Shown one piece after another: positions 32,066 to 42,000 of a stretch of DNA of 51,920 nt. This DNA comes from Granulosicoccaceae bacterium. GTDB taxonomy: Bacteria > Pseudomonadota > Gammaproteobacteria > Granulosicoccales > Granulosicoccaceae. The position numbers were made by a program, and so were the translations under genes. The notes beneath the pieces were generated by a model that was not told the DNA's origin, did not search any database, and saw only the letters and a list, made by a program, of their open reading frames with translations. The DNA lies in the NCBI GenBank assembly GCA_020629835.1, contig JAHDCO010000027.1, positions 1 through 51,920 of the forward strand. Direction: 5' to 3'. The first letter of the stretch is position 1; each line of letters begins with the position of its first letter.

Positions 32066-32479
32066 ATGACAGTTAAAGCGATCAACCCGGCCAGCATGTA
32101 CCCAACAGTTCGTATGGGCTATTCGTACGGCACACAATCTTCCGGTTCTGTGACATTGCATTGCTCCGGGCAAGTTGCCTGGAACGAAGCAGGTGAAACG
32201 GTGGGCGGCGATGACATTGGTCTGCAGGCCCGGCAAGCGCTGGCAAATTTGAAAATGATCCTGCAAGAGGCGGGTGCCGATGTGACTGATGTGGTGCGGT
32301 TACGAACCTATGTGGTGAACCATAACCCGTCATTCCTGGAACCCATAACCCAAGAGATCAGCGCTTTTTATGATGGCGCAACACCGGCTGCGAACACCCT
32401 GGTCGGCGTGCAAGCGTTGGCATTGCCGCAGTTCCTGATAGAGATTGAAGCCACGGCTGAATTCACACCGTCGGAGTAG
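32066..32479 (+). CDS. RidA/YjgF/UK114-family protein
   Basis: This is a 137-residue protein; the ATG follows AGGAG by six bases. It contains family features CSGQVAWNEAGETVGGDDIGLQARQALANLKMILQEAG, VVRLRTYVV and FLIEIEATAEF. RidA enzymes hydrolyse reactive enamine/imine intermediates using an arginine in a PAR[ST] motif. Here that segment reads TPAANTLVGVQAL, so the arginine appears to be missing. This points to a Rid subfamily without classical imine deaminase activity. It is followed by a strong terminator. Confidence 0.86.
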   Translation: MTVKAINPASMYPTVRMGYSYGTQSSGSVTLHCSGQVAWNEAGETVGGDDIGLQARQALANLKMILQEAGADVTDVVRLRTYVVNHNPSFLEPITQEISAFYDGATPAANTLVGVQALALPQFLIEIEATAEFTPSE

Positions 32480-32506
32480 ACCGAAACTCTGTAGCGCCGT
32501 TATCAA

Positions 32507-32543
32507 AAAACCTCGCTCCAGCAGTTTACTGGAGCGAGGTTTT
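32507..32543. terminator. Bidirectional intrinsic terminator
   Basis: A 15-bp perfect stem, AAAACCTCGCTCCAG (32507-32521) with CTGGAGCGAGGTTTT (32529-32543), encloses a 7-base loop. T-runs occur at the 3' side on both strands, serving the RidA-family gene (+) and the ABC exporter operon (-). Confidence 0.88.
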
Positions 32544-32619
32544 GCCAAAGCATGCTTTAAAGAAGGCTATTGTGTCAGCTTTAGCGTGCAGAGTTAGCAT
32601 GTAGACTTGGCGCGCAAAC

Positions 32620-34524
32620 TTATCTGGGTAAAGTCGCGGACTGCCATTTATCGAACACGGCTCGATAATCATAACCCCCCACATAGCCCAACTGATACCG
32701 GAACCGGTTCTGTTGTATGCGGCTTTGCGATAAGCGAAACGTGATGACATTGGGTTCGTCTTTTGACTTTGGGTAACCCATGATGGTGCTGTCGATGCCA
32801 CGGGCCAGGGAGGCGGTATTTTTAAGTCGCAGCAAGTAGTCCTGGCCAGCTGTGGGGATGCCATCGCTGTCAATTGCAAACCCGTTGTTGACAGTCACAT
32901 CCATCCAATACACATCGGCATCGTCTTCGTCGGCACGTATAGTAACGTTGCGGGTTTCTGGAATGGCTGCGGCCGCTTCTGATGTGGCTAATTCATCCAC
33001 ACGTTGTTGGAAACGAAAATTAATGTCTTCCAATTCGCACGGCAAACGCTGCAAGTGTTGACGCCAAAACGCAACGCCTCGTAGTGTCAGAACCGCATCA
33101 TCGGCACCCACAATAGTTAAAAACTTACCTAAGCTATCCGGCCCGCATACCTCGACCATGGTATCCACCCATAAGTCGCCCAGTGTGTAGGGCAGTTCGG
33201 CATCAAACTGTTCTGCAAACCCAGCGGTATCCACCATATCGGTGAACTTAATGTCGTTTCGATGGGCGGCCAGCGCACCGACTAACCAGTTGATTTCGCG
33301 TCGCGTGTCATCAGGTTCCACGGCAAAGGCAACGTGCTGGGCCATACCTTCGATAAAAAAATTGGCGCTCGCGTTAACCTTTTTTAGTTGGCGGTCAGTA
33401 ACAAATGACTGAAAGATATGCACCGTCTCATGCGCCAGCACAAAGCGATTCTCGGTGGATTGTGCGAAGCGCTGTAAGCGCATGCGGATGCGATTGTGTA
33501 CGGCTAAGCCTGCTACGTGGCTGGTGTTGGAAGTTAAGTCCGTTTGAATGATCGGTGGGGTATCGCTGTTTAAGTAGCTTGCAACCCGCACTAACAGGTC
33601 ATCTGCGTCGGCGGCGAGTTCTTCTGCGTACGGTGCGGCCGATTTAAAATAAACAAATCGGTAATGCTCAGTTTCCAGCGTGTCGTATGCCGCGTCGCGT
33701 TGTGCACCGCGTTGCTGCGAATGTTGCATGAGCCCGCCCATCAAACCCAGAAATACCAGCACCATTAACGGAACGGTTAGCCAGGGGGAAGTGATAGCCA
33801 GTTTTCGGTGGGTTTCCACCACTTCGCGCCTCATCCAGCGCTGATAACCCAGGATTAAGGCAACAACAGCCAACACGCCGTGCACGGCGAACAATGACCA
33901 GTCGATGATGAGCGTGCTGCCGAAGTAATCGACGTACATCAGGTTTAATAGGTTCCAGGCACCTATATAACCGGCAAGTGATTCAACGTAGGCCACCACC
34001 GCAAAGTACGCAGCAAACAGCACCAAGCCCATCAAGCGAAACGATGACAGGAACACGGCATACGCTAAAACGATGAATGAAAACGCTAAGCCGCGTACAA
34101 AAAACTGTGCGTCTAACGCAAGGTAGTATTTTCCATGCAGCGTTTGCGGATTCAAAGCCACAAAGGTGTAAGTAACCGCTGCGCTAAACACATAAAAGAA
34201 CACCAGAAGCGCCATACCGGCCAATACTTTTGCTGCGTATATCTGCGGCCGGCTTAACGCCAGCGACTGCAAATGCGCTAAGGTGCCGTCGTCTGCGTCT
34301 CTGGGGAATAAGCTCCAGCCCACCCAAACCACGATGGCGAGTAAAAGATAGATGGCGAAGTTCGCCACACCCGGTTGGCAAAAGGCATCGCACAGCACGG
34401 CGTATTCTGTTTCATCAATGCGGCTGGAAAACAGCAGCATGGCCGTGTTTAGTAGTTCCAGCAGCAACCATAAAATAGCCAGCGGCCAAAGCTGACGACA
34501 TTCGGTTTTGAACAACGTCATCAT
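32620..34524 (-). CDS. ABC-2 type permease fused to an extracytoplasmic HExxH metallopeptidase domain
   Basis: This is a 634-residue protein. Residues 1-265 hold six or seven membrane helices of an ABC-2 permease, with the cytoplasmic segment FPRDADDGTLAHLQSLALSR typical of such subunits. Residues 270-634 form a large domain predicted to face the periplasm. It carries HETVH at 365-369 and, 22 residues later, FFIEGMAQ with Glu392, matching the HExxH...E zinc site of gluzincins (Peptidase_MA/M1-like). An active zinc peptidase is therefore plausible. Related permease-aminopeptidase fusions (ABC-2 with M1) are known, but no GAMEN motif is seen here. The start overlaps the stop of the partner permease by 4 bases. 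Confidence 0.83.
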   Translation of the reverse strand: MMTLFKTECRQLWPLAILWLLLELLNTAMLLFSSRIDETEYAVLCDAFCQPGVANFAIYLLLAIVVWVGWSLFPRDADDGTLAHLQSLALSRPQIYAAKVLAGMALLVFFYVFSAAVTYTFVALNPQTLHGKYYLALDAQFFVRGLAFSFIVLAYAVFLSSFRLMGLVLFAAYFAVVAYVESLAGYIGAWNLLNLMYVDYFGSTLIIDWSLFAVHGVLAVVALILGYQRWMRREVVETHRKLAITSPWLTVPLMVLVFLGLMGGLMQHSQQRGAQRDAAYDTLETEHYRFVYFKSAAPYAEELAADADDLLVRVASYLNSDTPPIIQTDLTSNTSHVAGLAVHNRIRMRLQRFAQSTENRFVLAHETVHIFQSFVTDRQLKKVNASANFFIEGMAQHVAFAVEPDDTRREINWLVGALAAHRNDIKFTDMVDTAGFAEQFDAELPYTLGDLWVDTMVEVCGPDSLGKFLTIVGADDAVLTLRGVAFWRQHLQRLPCELEDINFRFQQRVDELATSEAAAAIPETRNVTIRADEDDADVYWMDVTVNNGFAIDSDGIPTAGQDYLLRLKNTASLARGIDSTIMGYPKSKDEPNVITFRLSQSRIQQNRFRYQLGYVGGYDYRAVFDKWQSATLPR

Positions 34525-36533
34525 GGCGCGGTCACTCGTTCTGCATGCAGCCGGATAGGTTGATGAAAGGCGGGTGTCCTTACCTCCACCGTCATGTACA
34601 ACCGGTCACCTGGCCCAACCGGGCCATATTCCCACAAGGTTTTTGCCTCGCCCTGGCAATCACTGATGGTGAAATCGTTGAACACGAAATCCATCTCGGT
34701 ATCGAACGGACTGGCAGGCGTGTAGTTAAGCACGCACTCGGACGGTTCGATGTTTGTCGGCTCATTGTCCGTCGTTGATACATCGGTATCTTCGTACACG
34801 TCTTGCCGTACGTACTGGAGCGCGCTTTCTTCATCGATGGCGGGCAAGGTTTGCTTGTCTGTGGCCAGGCTACCCATCAAAATCGGCCCGAGTAGAGGGT
34901 CATTCACAATATTCACAGCGGCCATGCGATACGGCATGGCTTCAACGAATGTGGCTACCTCACGTTGTGTACCAGCGTCTCGCAATGCGTCTTGCCACCC
35001 TTGTGAAAATTCAGTCCAGGTAATGCCGGTAACCGACTCGAATTCTGTGGGCACATTAACTAACCAACGCTTAATAGCAGCGCGTGAGTCAGCTTCAAAC
35101 GGGTAGGCTAACCAACGCATGGCAAGTTCATCAATGGCGGATTCGCCGCTTACTGTGCTTAAGTAATCCAGTGCACTGTAAGCCAGCGCCTCTGCCGAGG
35201 CATAGCCGATTTTATCGGCGATGGTTTGCCATTGATAAATGAGATCAACGTTGTTGCCCAACACATCTAGCGAGATCAAAGCACGAGCCATTAATTCGTG
35301 ATGGTTTTCGCTACGTTGTGCGAGTGTGCTGGCGGTGGTATTGGCTTCGGTTATCAATCGGGTGTAACCATCCAAAAACCAATGGTAGTGCTCAAACACC
35401 GCGCGGCCTCGACTGACGTCCAGTAGCAGTTGATGCAATACCGTTGTTCTGAAGACCACTCGGTCGTAATGATCGGCGTCTTCCAAGTTTCCGTAAACCA
35501 GGGGTCCGTCAGCGCGCTCTGCAATAAACTCCCACGTGGCGATATCGCCGTCGTGCACAACATAAGAGGGTGGTAAAACGAGGGGGCCGATGCGGGACTG
35601 CAGTGAAGTAATGTCATCTACCAGTGCTTCAAGTACGGGTTCCGCAGCTGCTTTTAAGTTGGGGTCAAGGTACGCAACGGTGACGTTATGTAAGTTGTCG
35701 TCTAAGCGGTGTTGTGTGGCAATGGGAAACGGATCAGGGCTGGGCGTTTCATCGAGCAGGGTTAGTAGTGTTAAAAAGGCGGCGATTAAGAAGCTCGCCA
35801 GTAGGTAATCGCGTCGGGCCATAGGGCGCGCCATGACTTCAGCCATAGAGCCTTCGTGCCATAACGCAATAAAAAAACCGATTACGGTGAACGCACCAAT
35901 TAATGCCCAGGTTTCAATTAACGCTTGCTTCGGGATTTCAACGCGTTCGTACACCAGTGTGCCGTCTAGCAACAACGCAAAGGGACCGAAGTCACTGACA
36001 TCCACGGATGACGACGCCAACAGGTAATACACAGCGCCAAACAAAATGACATACAGCACCAAACGTAAGTGTCCTGACAGGCTAATGGCGAACACGACGG
36101 CCCAGTACAGTAAAGCCAGAGAACCGGTTTTTAACGCTAACAGAGCGAAATAACTGGGCGTTATGCTGTCAATGGCGCTGGCGTAGCTCGCGGCCATGTA
36201 CAAGGTAATTAACATCAGGCCGACCACCACAAAAGCGCCGGCACAGTACTTTATAAACACCGGTGTAAAGCGTCTTACCGGCAGAGACTCTGTGAATAGA
36301 TACGCCTTGGAATGATAGTCTCTAACGATCAATCGGTTACCCAAGATAAACGCCGCGAGCGGTATGAACGTGAATAACGCATAGCTCAAGATATCCAGTG
36401 GTGAAATACTGAACTCTTGATTCTGTTGTCGGGCCAGGGTGACGAACAACGCCAACAGCACACCGATAACCAAGGCACCGACGGCGACCCCATGTTCGGC
36501 GATTTCTTTTTTTATGAACGACCCAGTGGCCAT
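34521..36533 (-). CDS. ABC-2 type permease with degenerate peptidase-like extracytoplasmic domain
   Basis: This is a 670-residue protein; GAGG lies seven bases before the ATG. Residues 1-260 contain ABC-2 membrane helices, including the family segment GNRLIVRDYHSKAYLFTESLPVRR. The remaining 400 residues form a periplasmic domain resembling that of the partner permease. At the position of HETVH it has VLHQLLLD (365-372), and in place of the FIEGMAQ glutamate it has FLDGYTR (386-392). The zinc ligands are thus lost, and this copy looks catalytically dead. It lies 16 bases after the ATPase gene, in a three-gene exporter operon. Confidence 0.8.
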   Translation of the reverse strand: MATGSFIKKEIAEHGVAVGALVIGVLLALFVTLARQQNQEFSISPLDILSYALFTFIPLAAFILGNRLIVRDYHSKAYLFTESLPVRRFTPVFIKYCAGAFVVVGLMLITLYMAASYASAIDSITPSYFALLALKTGSLALLYWAVVFAISLSGHLRLVLYVILFGAVYYLLASSSVDVSDFGPFALLLDGTLVYERVEIPKQALIETWALIGAFTVIGFFIALWHEGSMAEVMARPMARRDYLLASFLIAAFLTLLTLLDETPSPDPFPIATQHRLDDNLHNVTVAYLDPNLKAAAEPVLEALVDDITSLQSRIGPLVLPPSYVVHDGDIATWEFIAERADGPLVYGNLEDADHYDRVVFRTTVLHQLLLDVSRGRAVFEHYHWFLDGYTRLITEANTTASTLAQRSENHHELMARALISLDVLGNNVDLIYQWQTIADKIGYASAEALAYSALDYLSTVSGESAIDELAMRWLAYPFEADSRAAIKRWLVNVPTEFESVTGITWTEFSQGWQDALRDAGTQREVATFVEAMPYRMAAVNIVNDPLLGPILMGSLATDKQTLPAIDEESALQYVRQDVYEDTDVSTTDNEPTNIEPSECVLNYTPASPFDTEMDFVFNDFTISDCQGEAKTLWEYGPVGPGDRLYMTVEVRTPAFHQPIRLHAERVTAP

Positions 36534-36549
36534 GTCAGTGCCTCAGCAA

Positions 36550-37512
36550 TCAGTGCTTTTGCAGAATCATGGCAACGAAAATGTCTTCTAAAGACAGTTC
36601 CACGGGAACCCAGCCGTTGGGCAATGCCGAAGGCGGTATGTTCGGCGGTGTGTCGCTGAGCCAACGCAAAATCACAGTTTGCTTGCGTGTATCACCGCCA
36701 GCTTGAACAATAGCGAACGGGTAACCGTTCAATTCATCCAGTGGGAAGGCGTCCGTATCCGGGGTGACTTCAGCGGTAAAACTGGCTGTACGATTTGACA
36801 GAGCGTCTAAGGAACCTTCATACACTAAGGTACCTTGATCTAGTATACCGATGCGATCGGCCAGGCTTTCGATATCACCAATGAGGTGTGTAGAGAAAAA
36901 CACGGTGGTATCGCTGTGGGTAACTTCAGCCTTCACTAAAGATAAAAATTCACGCCGTGCAACTGGGTCCATACCGGCGGTGGGCTCATCCAAAATCAGC
37001 AGTCTGGGCATACCGGCCAATGCCATTGACAGTGCCAGTCGTGCTTTCATACCGCCAGAAAAACTTCCCGATTTTCGATTAAGTGGTAACTCAAATCGCG
37101 TTAGCAGCGACTGGTAGCGTTCGTCACTCCAGTCCGGGTACAAGCCCCTCATAAATCGGCCCAACCGTTGTGGCGTCATCCACGGATAAAACGATTGTTC
37201 CTGAGCCACGAATCCAATCTGCTGTCGGGCTTTGGCACAGCGCGAACCACGCATGGGGGAACCGAACACCGACACCGTGCCGGACGTTGGTGGAGAGATG
37301 CCCATCATCAGACGTATGGCAGTCGACTTTCCCGCACCGTTGCGACCTAAAAATCCGTAGATTTCACCCGGACGAACATTGAGGTTTAACCCGTTGAGTA
37401 CTTGTAATTTGCCGTAACGCTTTGAAACGTCCGACAGGGATACCAAGGGCGGGCTGCTTAAGCGTTGTGCGGGTGTGGTGTCTTCGGAAGACGACGTGGC
37501 GGTTTCAACCAT
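36550..37512 (-). CDS. ABC transporter ATP-binding protein
   Basis: This is a 320-residue ATPase energising the two downstream permeases. Walker A is GRNGAGKST, the Q-loop lies in IGFVAQEQSFYPWMTP, the signature is FSGGMKARLALSMAL, Walker B is LLILDEPTAGMDP, and the H-loop is FFSTHLIGDIES. A C-terminal extension of about 90 residues is typical of ABC-2 exporter ATPases. The ATG at 37512 is preferred; an in-frame GTG at 37569 would add 19 residues. Gene order is ATPase, permease with inactive domain, permease with active domain. Confidence 0.93.
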   Translation of the reverse strand: MVETATSSSEDTTPAQRLSSPPLVSLSDVSKRYGKLQVLNGLNLNVRPGEIYGFLGRNGAGKSTAIRLMMGISPPTSGTVSVFGSPMRGSRCAKARQQIGFVAQEQSFYPWMTPQRLGRFMRGLYPDWSDERYQSLLTRFELPLNRKSGSFSGGMKARLALSMALAGMPRLLILDEPTAGMDPVARREFLSLVKAEVTHSDTTVFFSTHLIGDIESLADRIGILDQGTLVYEGSLDALSNRTASFTAEVTPDTDAFPLDELNGYPFAIVQAGGDTRKQTVILRWLSDTPPNIPPSALPNGWVPVELSLEDIFVAMILQKH

Positions 37513-37588
37513 AAGTTCGAAAGATATCCAGGAAGCGTGAAGGTACGGGCGATCAATTGGGTTTGGCACACATCAGTGCCTTTACGAT

Positions 37589-38209
37589 TTACGACCGGCG
37601 ATTAAAGATATCGTCGTTGTTTACGTTGGAAGAAGCCTTTGTGGACTCCAGCAGCTGCTTTGATATCACTAATGCTACCAACGCACCAGCAATCGCTCCG
37701 ATTAAGTGACCGTCCCATGACACACCTGGCTGAGTGGGCAAGACGCCGCGCAACAGCGTGCCAGCGTACACAAATCCTACGATGGCAGAAATGACAATCG
37801 ATACGAAACGCCGTTCAAACAGCCCAGCGAAAACATGAAAGGCAATCAGCCCGAAAACCAATCCACTGGCACCGATGTGTCTTGCTTCGCGGCCAAATAA
37901 CCATAAACCGATACCGGCGAGTATGGCGATTGCCAGCACAATCTGAACACTATTGGCGCGCGACCCGGCAAGCAAAGCGAGGGTTACAAACAAAGGCACC
38001 GTGTTGCTGGTGATATGAGCTAAATCAGCGTGTAAAAAAGGCATTGCCACGATGCCGGTCAGTCCAATGACCGTTCTGGGAATGAGCCCAAACTGCTCTA
38101 GTGGTAGCAGTCTGTCTAATACAAAGACAAACCAGATAACGCCCACGAACAGCGCTATCCAGCGAAAGTCGCTGGCCAGTTCGTGAGCGTTTTTTTTATC
38201 AATCAACAT
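37589..38209 (-). CDS. Rhomboid-family intramembrane serine protease
   Basis: This is a 206-residue protein with about six membrane helices. The catalytic pair is visible as Ser115 in HIGASGLVFG and His168 in SWDGHLIGAIAG, with the HADLAHITSNTVPLF motif after the first helix acting as the oxyanion and loop region. The ATG at 38209 gives MLIDKKNAHEL; an upstream TTG at 38248 would translate a 12-base repeat and is unlikely. Rhomboids cut single-span membrane proteins. The substrate is unknown. It lies just upstream of the ABC exporter operon on the same strand. Confidence 0.9.
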   Translation of the reverse strand: MLIDKKNAHELASDFRWIALFVGVIWFVFVLDRLLPLEQFGLIPRTVIGLTGIVAMPFLHADLAHITSNTVPLFVTLALLAGSRANSVQIVLAIAILAGIGLWLFGREARHIGASGLVFGLIAFHVFAGLFERRFVSIVISAIVGFVYAGTLLRGVLPTQPGVSWDGHLIGAIAGALVALVISKQLLESTKASSNVNNDDIFNRRS

Positions 38210-38214
38210 TGGTT

Positions 38215-38250
38215 GCGGATGCAATTGCGGATGCAATCGCGGATGCAATC
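38215..38250. repeat. Three tandem 12-base repeats upstream of the rhomboid gene
   Basis: GCGGATGCAATY repeats three times (38215-38226, 38227-38238, 38239-38250), followed by two decayed copies to about 38274. The array lies in the leader just before the rhomboid ATG on the minus strand. Confidence 0.75.
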
Positions 38251-38303
38251 GCGGCCGTAGCTGTGCACGCAGTCGCGGACGTGTTGTTCAGCGAAGCTGG
38301 GTG

Positions 38304-38918
38304 TTAGCTCATCATCTGTTGCAGGCGTGAACGAACATCGCTCAGGGTGCCAGCGGGCACACCGTCGCTACTGCCTTGCCACAGAGCCTGGAATTGATCT
38401 TTTTCAATGCCGAGGCGAGAAGCATCAGAGTCACGCAAGTTCAAGATTTTGATCATCTCGCGTACGCTGTTTGCGTCCTCACTGGCCACCGCATCGGTAA
38501 CCCCTTGAGCATGGCCGGATTCACCCAAGCCGGCAGAGCTTGATGACGTCGAGCTGTTGTAAACAATGCCGTTGTCAGATTTGGCGGGCGCGGGCGTTGA
38601 TCCGCTGGCTGCGTCGTCGGCTGATGTCGAGGCATTCGCTGCCGCTGCAACAGCGCCCGTAGCCGCTACCGCACCCATTGCGGCAGCTGAATCAGCCTGA
38701 GCTTTGTGGGCAGTGTCGGCACCGGCGTCAGCGACGTCGTCCGCACTGACTTCAGCGGTTTGTACCGCGTGGCCTTCACCACCGGAAGATGAACCACCTG
38801 CCGATGAAGCGCCCGAATCTGAGCTGTTCTCTGGGCTTACGCCACCAGAGAAAACCTTCATTCCAAACCACACGAGTAGCCCCAATGTGATGAGGCCCAT
38901 CAACCAAACCCAAAGCAT
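38304..38918 (-). CDS. Membrane-anchored Ala/Ser-rich protein of unknown function
   Basis: This is a 204-residue protein; AAGGAA lies six bases before the ATG. Residues 2-22 (LWVWLMGLITLGLLVWFGMKV) form a single membrane anchor. The next 110 residues are Ser/Gly/Ala/Asp-rich and probably disordered. The C-terminal 55 residues are a more ordered, helical segment (VREMIKILNLRDSDASRLGIEKDQFQALW then LSDVRSRLQQMM). The sequence is not recognised. It lies between rne and the rhomboid gene, all on the minus strand. Confidence 0.65.
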   Translation of the reverse strand: MLWVWLMGLITLGLLVWFGMKVFSGGVSPENSSDSGASSAGGSSSGGEGHAVQTAEVSADDVADAGADTAHKAQADSAAAMGAVAATGAVAAAANASTSADDAASGSTPAPAKSDNGIVYNSSTSSSSAGLGESGHAQGVTDAVASEDANSVREMIKILNLRDSDASRLGIEKDQFQALWQGSSDGVPAGTLSDVRSRLQQMMS

Positions 38919-39023
38919 ACGAATTCCTTAACTAAATAAATAAACCGTATGGTCAGGTGCCAGCGGTTGCTTGTCAATTGTTGGAATCACAACGGTCATC
39001 TAATGGTCATGAATTGTGCAGTT

Positions 39024-42000
39024 TTAACTGGTTTTTGAGTCCGTGCCACCACCGGAATCGCTGCCGACACTTTCGACTGCCTTCACGTCCGGAATTGGCT
39101 TTGACGCAAATCCCTTACGAGGCTTAGGCGCTGAGGTATGATTCGCACCGGCAGTTTCCTGCTTCTCGGCAGTGTCTGGTTTTGCCGGCGATTTTTTCGG
39201 TTTAGCGTCGGCCGATTTGGCTTTTGTAACCGTATTGTCGTCAGTGGCAGTTGCCTGCTTATCCGCTTTGTCCGCGGATTCTGTTGATTTCTTTTTGCTG
39301 CTGCTTGCAGCCGCACTTGCAGCCGCACTTGCAGCCGCACTTTCACTCGGTCCGGAAGTATCAGCTTGTGATGTGCGCCTTGAACGGTTCAGATTAGAAC
39401 CCTGTCGAGACCGCCGAGCACCCGACTTAATCTCGTCTGGGTTATCTGAAACGGGTGCAACTGCGGGTGCAACTGCGGTCGCAGATGCCGGTGCACTTGC
39501 AGCGGCTGCTTCACCCAACTTGGTTGGTTTCGAGGCCTCCAGGCTTTTGTCACCATCTGCTGCCGGCTTCGAAGACACGGCTTTCTTCGATGTCTTTACC
39601 GCGGATTCACCCGATTTCGCTGCCACCTTCTTACGACGTGGCTTTGGCTTGTCGTCTGCCGCTTGTGGCGAGCTATCTTTACTTGATGGCTGAGCACCTT
39701 CTGACTTGGCCTCTGCAGCTTTATCGGACGGCTTTGCTTTTCCAGTTTTTTCTGGTTTGGCCGATTTTTCTTCGGCCGGACCAGCGCTGCTTGCCTTGCT
39801 ATTCGGCGCGGTGTCAGGTTTGCTTTCAGCAATCGCGTCAGCGGCATTCACACCGTTGGCTTTTGCCGATGTTGCTTCCTTGACGGCGGAGCCGTTTTCA
39901 CTGGTGCTCGTAGCATTCGCTGAGGCGTCACTCTGTGTTGAAGCAGCCTTGGCAGTGTCTTTATCAGACGGCGTGACTTTGTCTTTCGATGTTTGTTGAG
40001 CGTCGGAGCCACTGCCAGCAGCCTCGTCGGCGGCATCGTCACGCTTGGCATCAACCCGCTTGGAATCTACTCGCTGACGACGACGGCCAGGGCCACGCCG
40101 GCGGCGAGGTTCTTTGACTTCACCGTTGGCAGAAGGTGTAGCAGCGGCATCCGCTGTTGCCTCGGCCGGCGATGTAGCCGCTGCTGCTGACGTAGCTACG
40201 GCTTCATTTGCTGCAGAACCTTCAGTGTTTTTGGAGTCGTCTGGTTTGCCTTCACCGTTAGAGGCATTGGCGGCAGCGGTTGCTGCTATTGATTCGTCGC
40301 TAACGGCGGAGCGAGGGGCAACGCCATTGGTGCGCGGACGATCACTTTTTGGTGACGACTCTTTTGCCGAAGGTTTTGCATCGGGCTGTTCCGCATTCAG
40401 TGAATCGTTTGCCGCTGGCGCATCCTGAACGGCTGGATCGTTGTTTTGACGGTTTTCGCCACCTCGGTTGCGACCACCCCGGCCACGCCCACCGCGGCTA
40501 CGTCGAGGCTTACGGTTGCCGTCAGCGTTATCAGCTGATTTATTCGATTTGGCTTCGGCCGAATCACCCTCTGCGATGGCGGTTTGGTTGTCCGCTTTGC
40601 TCTCGCGTGATTCGTTGTTTTGGGCTTTGTTCTGACCGCCGCGTCCGCGTCCACGGCCGCGACCACCTTGGCCTTTGTTGTCCTGGTTTTTGTCGTCGCA
40701 GACGCCGTCGCGGACGCCGTCGCCGTCGGCATTAGCCTGGCCGTCGCGTTCGCCACCGCGTTCGCCACCGCGCTGGCCGTCGCGCGGATTGCCTCGATTG
40801 TTATCACGGTTGCGCCCAGAGTTGCGGTTACGCCCACCACGGGAACGTCGAGAGTTGTTGTTTGACTGCTTTTCGCGCTGCTCTGGCGGCTTGCTTTCAG
40901 TTTCCGCTTCAGCAGGCGCTGCTGATTCTGAGTCGGTTCCCGGTGCGAACAACGAGGTTACCTTGCCTAAGATTCGACGAAGCCCACCAGCGGGCTCGAC
41001 TGCCACTTCAGCGGTTGTGGGCGCGTTAGCGGCAGCATTCAACGGCTGAGGGGCAGGGGCATTGGGTCGAACCGTGCTGACGGCAGGCTGCTCCACAGCC
41101 ACTTGCTCAGGTGTCGTTGGGCTATAGGTTTCAGAGTTGTCAGTCGGTAACTCAAAACTCTTTTTGGACATACTGGCGTGTTCGTCATCAGACTGTCGAA
41201 CCCGTTCGATGGTGTAGTTCGGCGTTTCCAGCGTGGGGTTCGCCACAATCAGCATCGATACATCGCACCGACCTTCAATTTCAGTGAGGTTCTGCCGTTT
41301 TTCATTCAGCAAGTAGGTCGCTACTTCCACCGGCACATCGGCAACCACTCGAGCGGTGTTGTCTTTCATGGCGTCTTCTTCTAACAAACGCAAAATAGAC
41401 AGAGCAGCTGATTCAACCGTACGAATGGTGCCCGCACCATGACATCGCGGGCAGACATTATCGGTGCCTTCACCGAGCGATGGCCGCAGACGCTGACGCG
41501 ACATTTCCAATAAACCAAAGCGAGAAATTCTGCCAACCTGCACACGGGCACGATCGTGTTTCAGTGATTCACGCAGGCGATTTTCGACTGCACGCTGGTT
41601 CTTGTTAGACAACATATCGATGAAATCGATAACCACTAAACCGCCCAAATCCCGAATACGCAGTTGGCGCGCAACTTCTTCGGCGGCTTCCAGATTGGTA
41701 TTGGTCGCAGTTTCTTCGATATCGCTGCCCTTGGTGGCACGCGCGGAGTTGATGTCGATAGAAATCAGCGCTTCGGTATGGTCGATAACCAGAGCGCCAC
41801 CGGAAGGTAAACGTACTTCGCGAGTAAACGCCGATTCAATTTGTGATTCGATTTGGTACCGGTTAAACAGCGGCACGTCTTCGGTATAAAGCTTTAGCTT
41901 GCGCTCATTTTTCGGCATGTACATGCGAATGAATTCGGCGGCTTGATCAAAGGTTGCCTTTTCATCGGCGATGATTTCACCGATATCACCGCGGAAATAG

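Noticed and set aside
38215-38274. CRISPR-like array
   Set aside because: Units are 12 bases with no spacers and no cas genes nearby; it is a simple tandem repeat.
39172-40865. Several open frames opposite the RNase E tail, up to 173 residues
   Set aside because: They mirror Ala/Lys/Arg-rich low-complexity codons of rne, lack ribosome sites and have repetitive non-globular translations.
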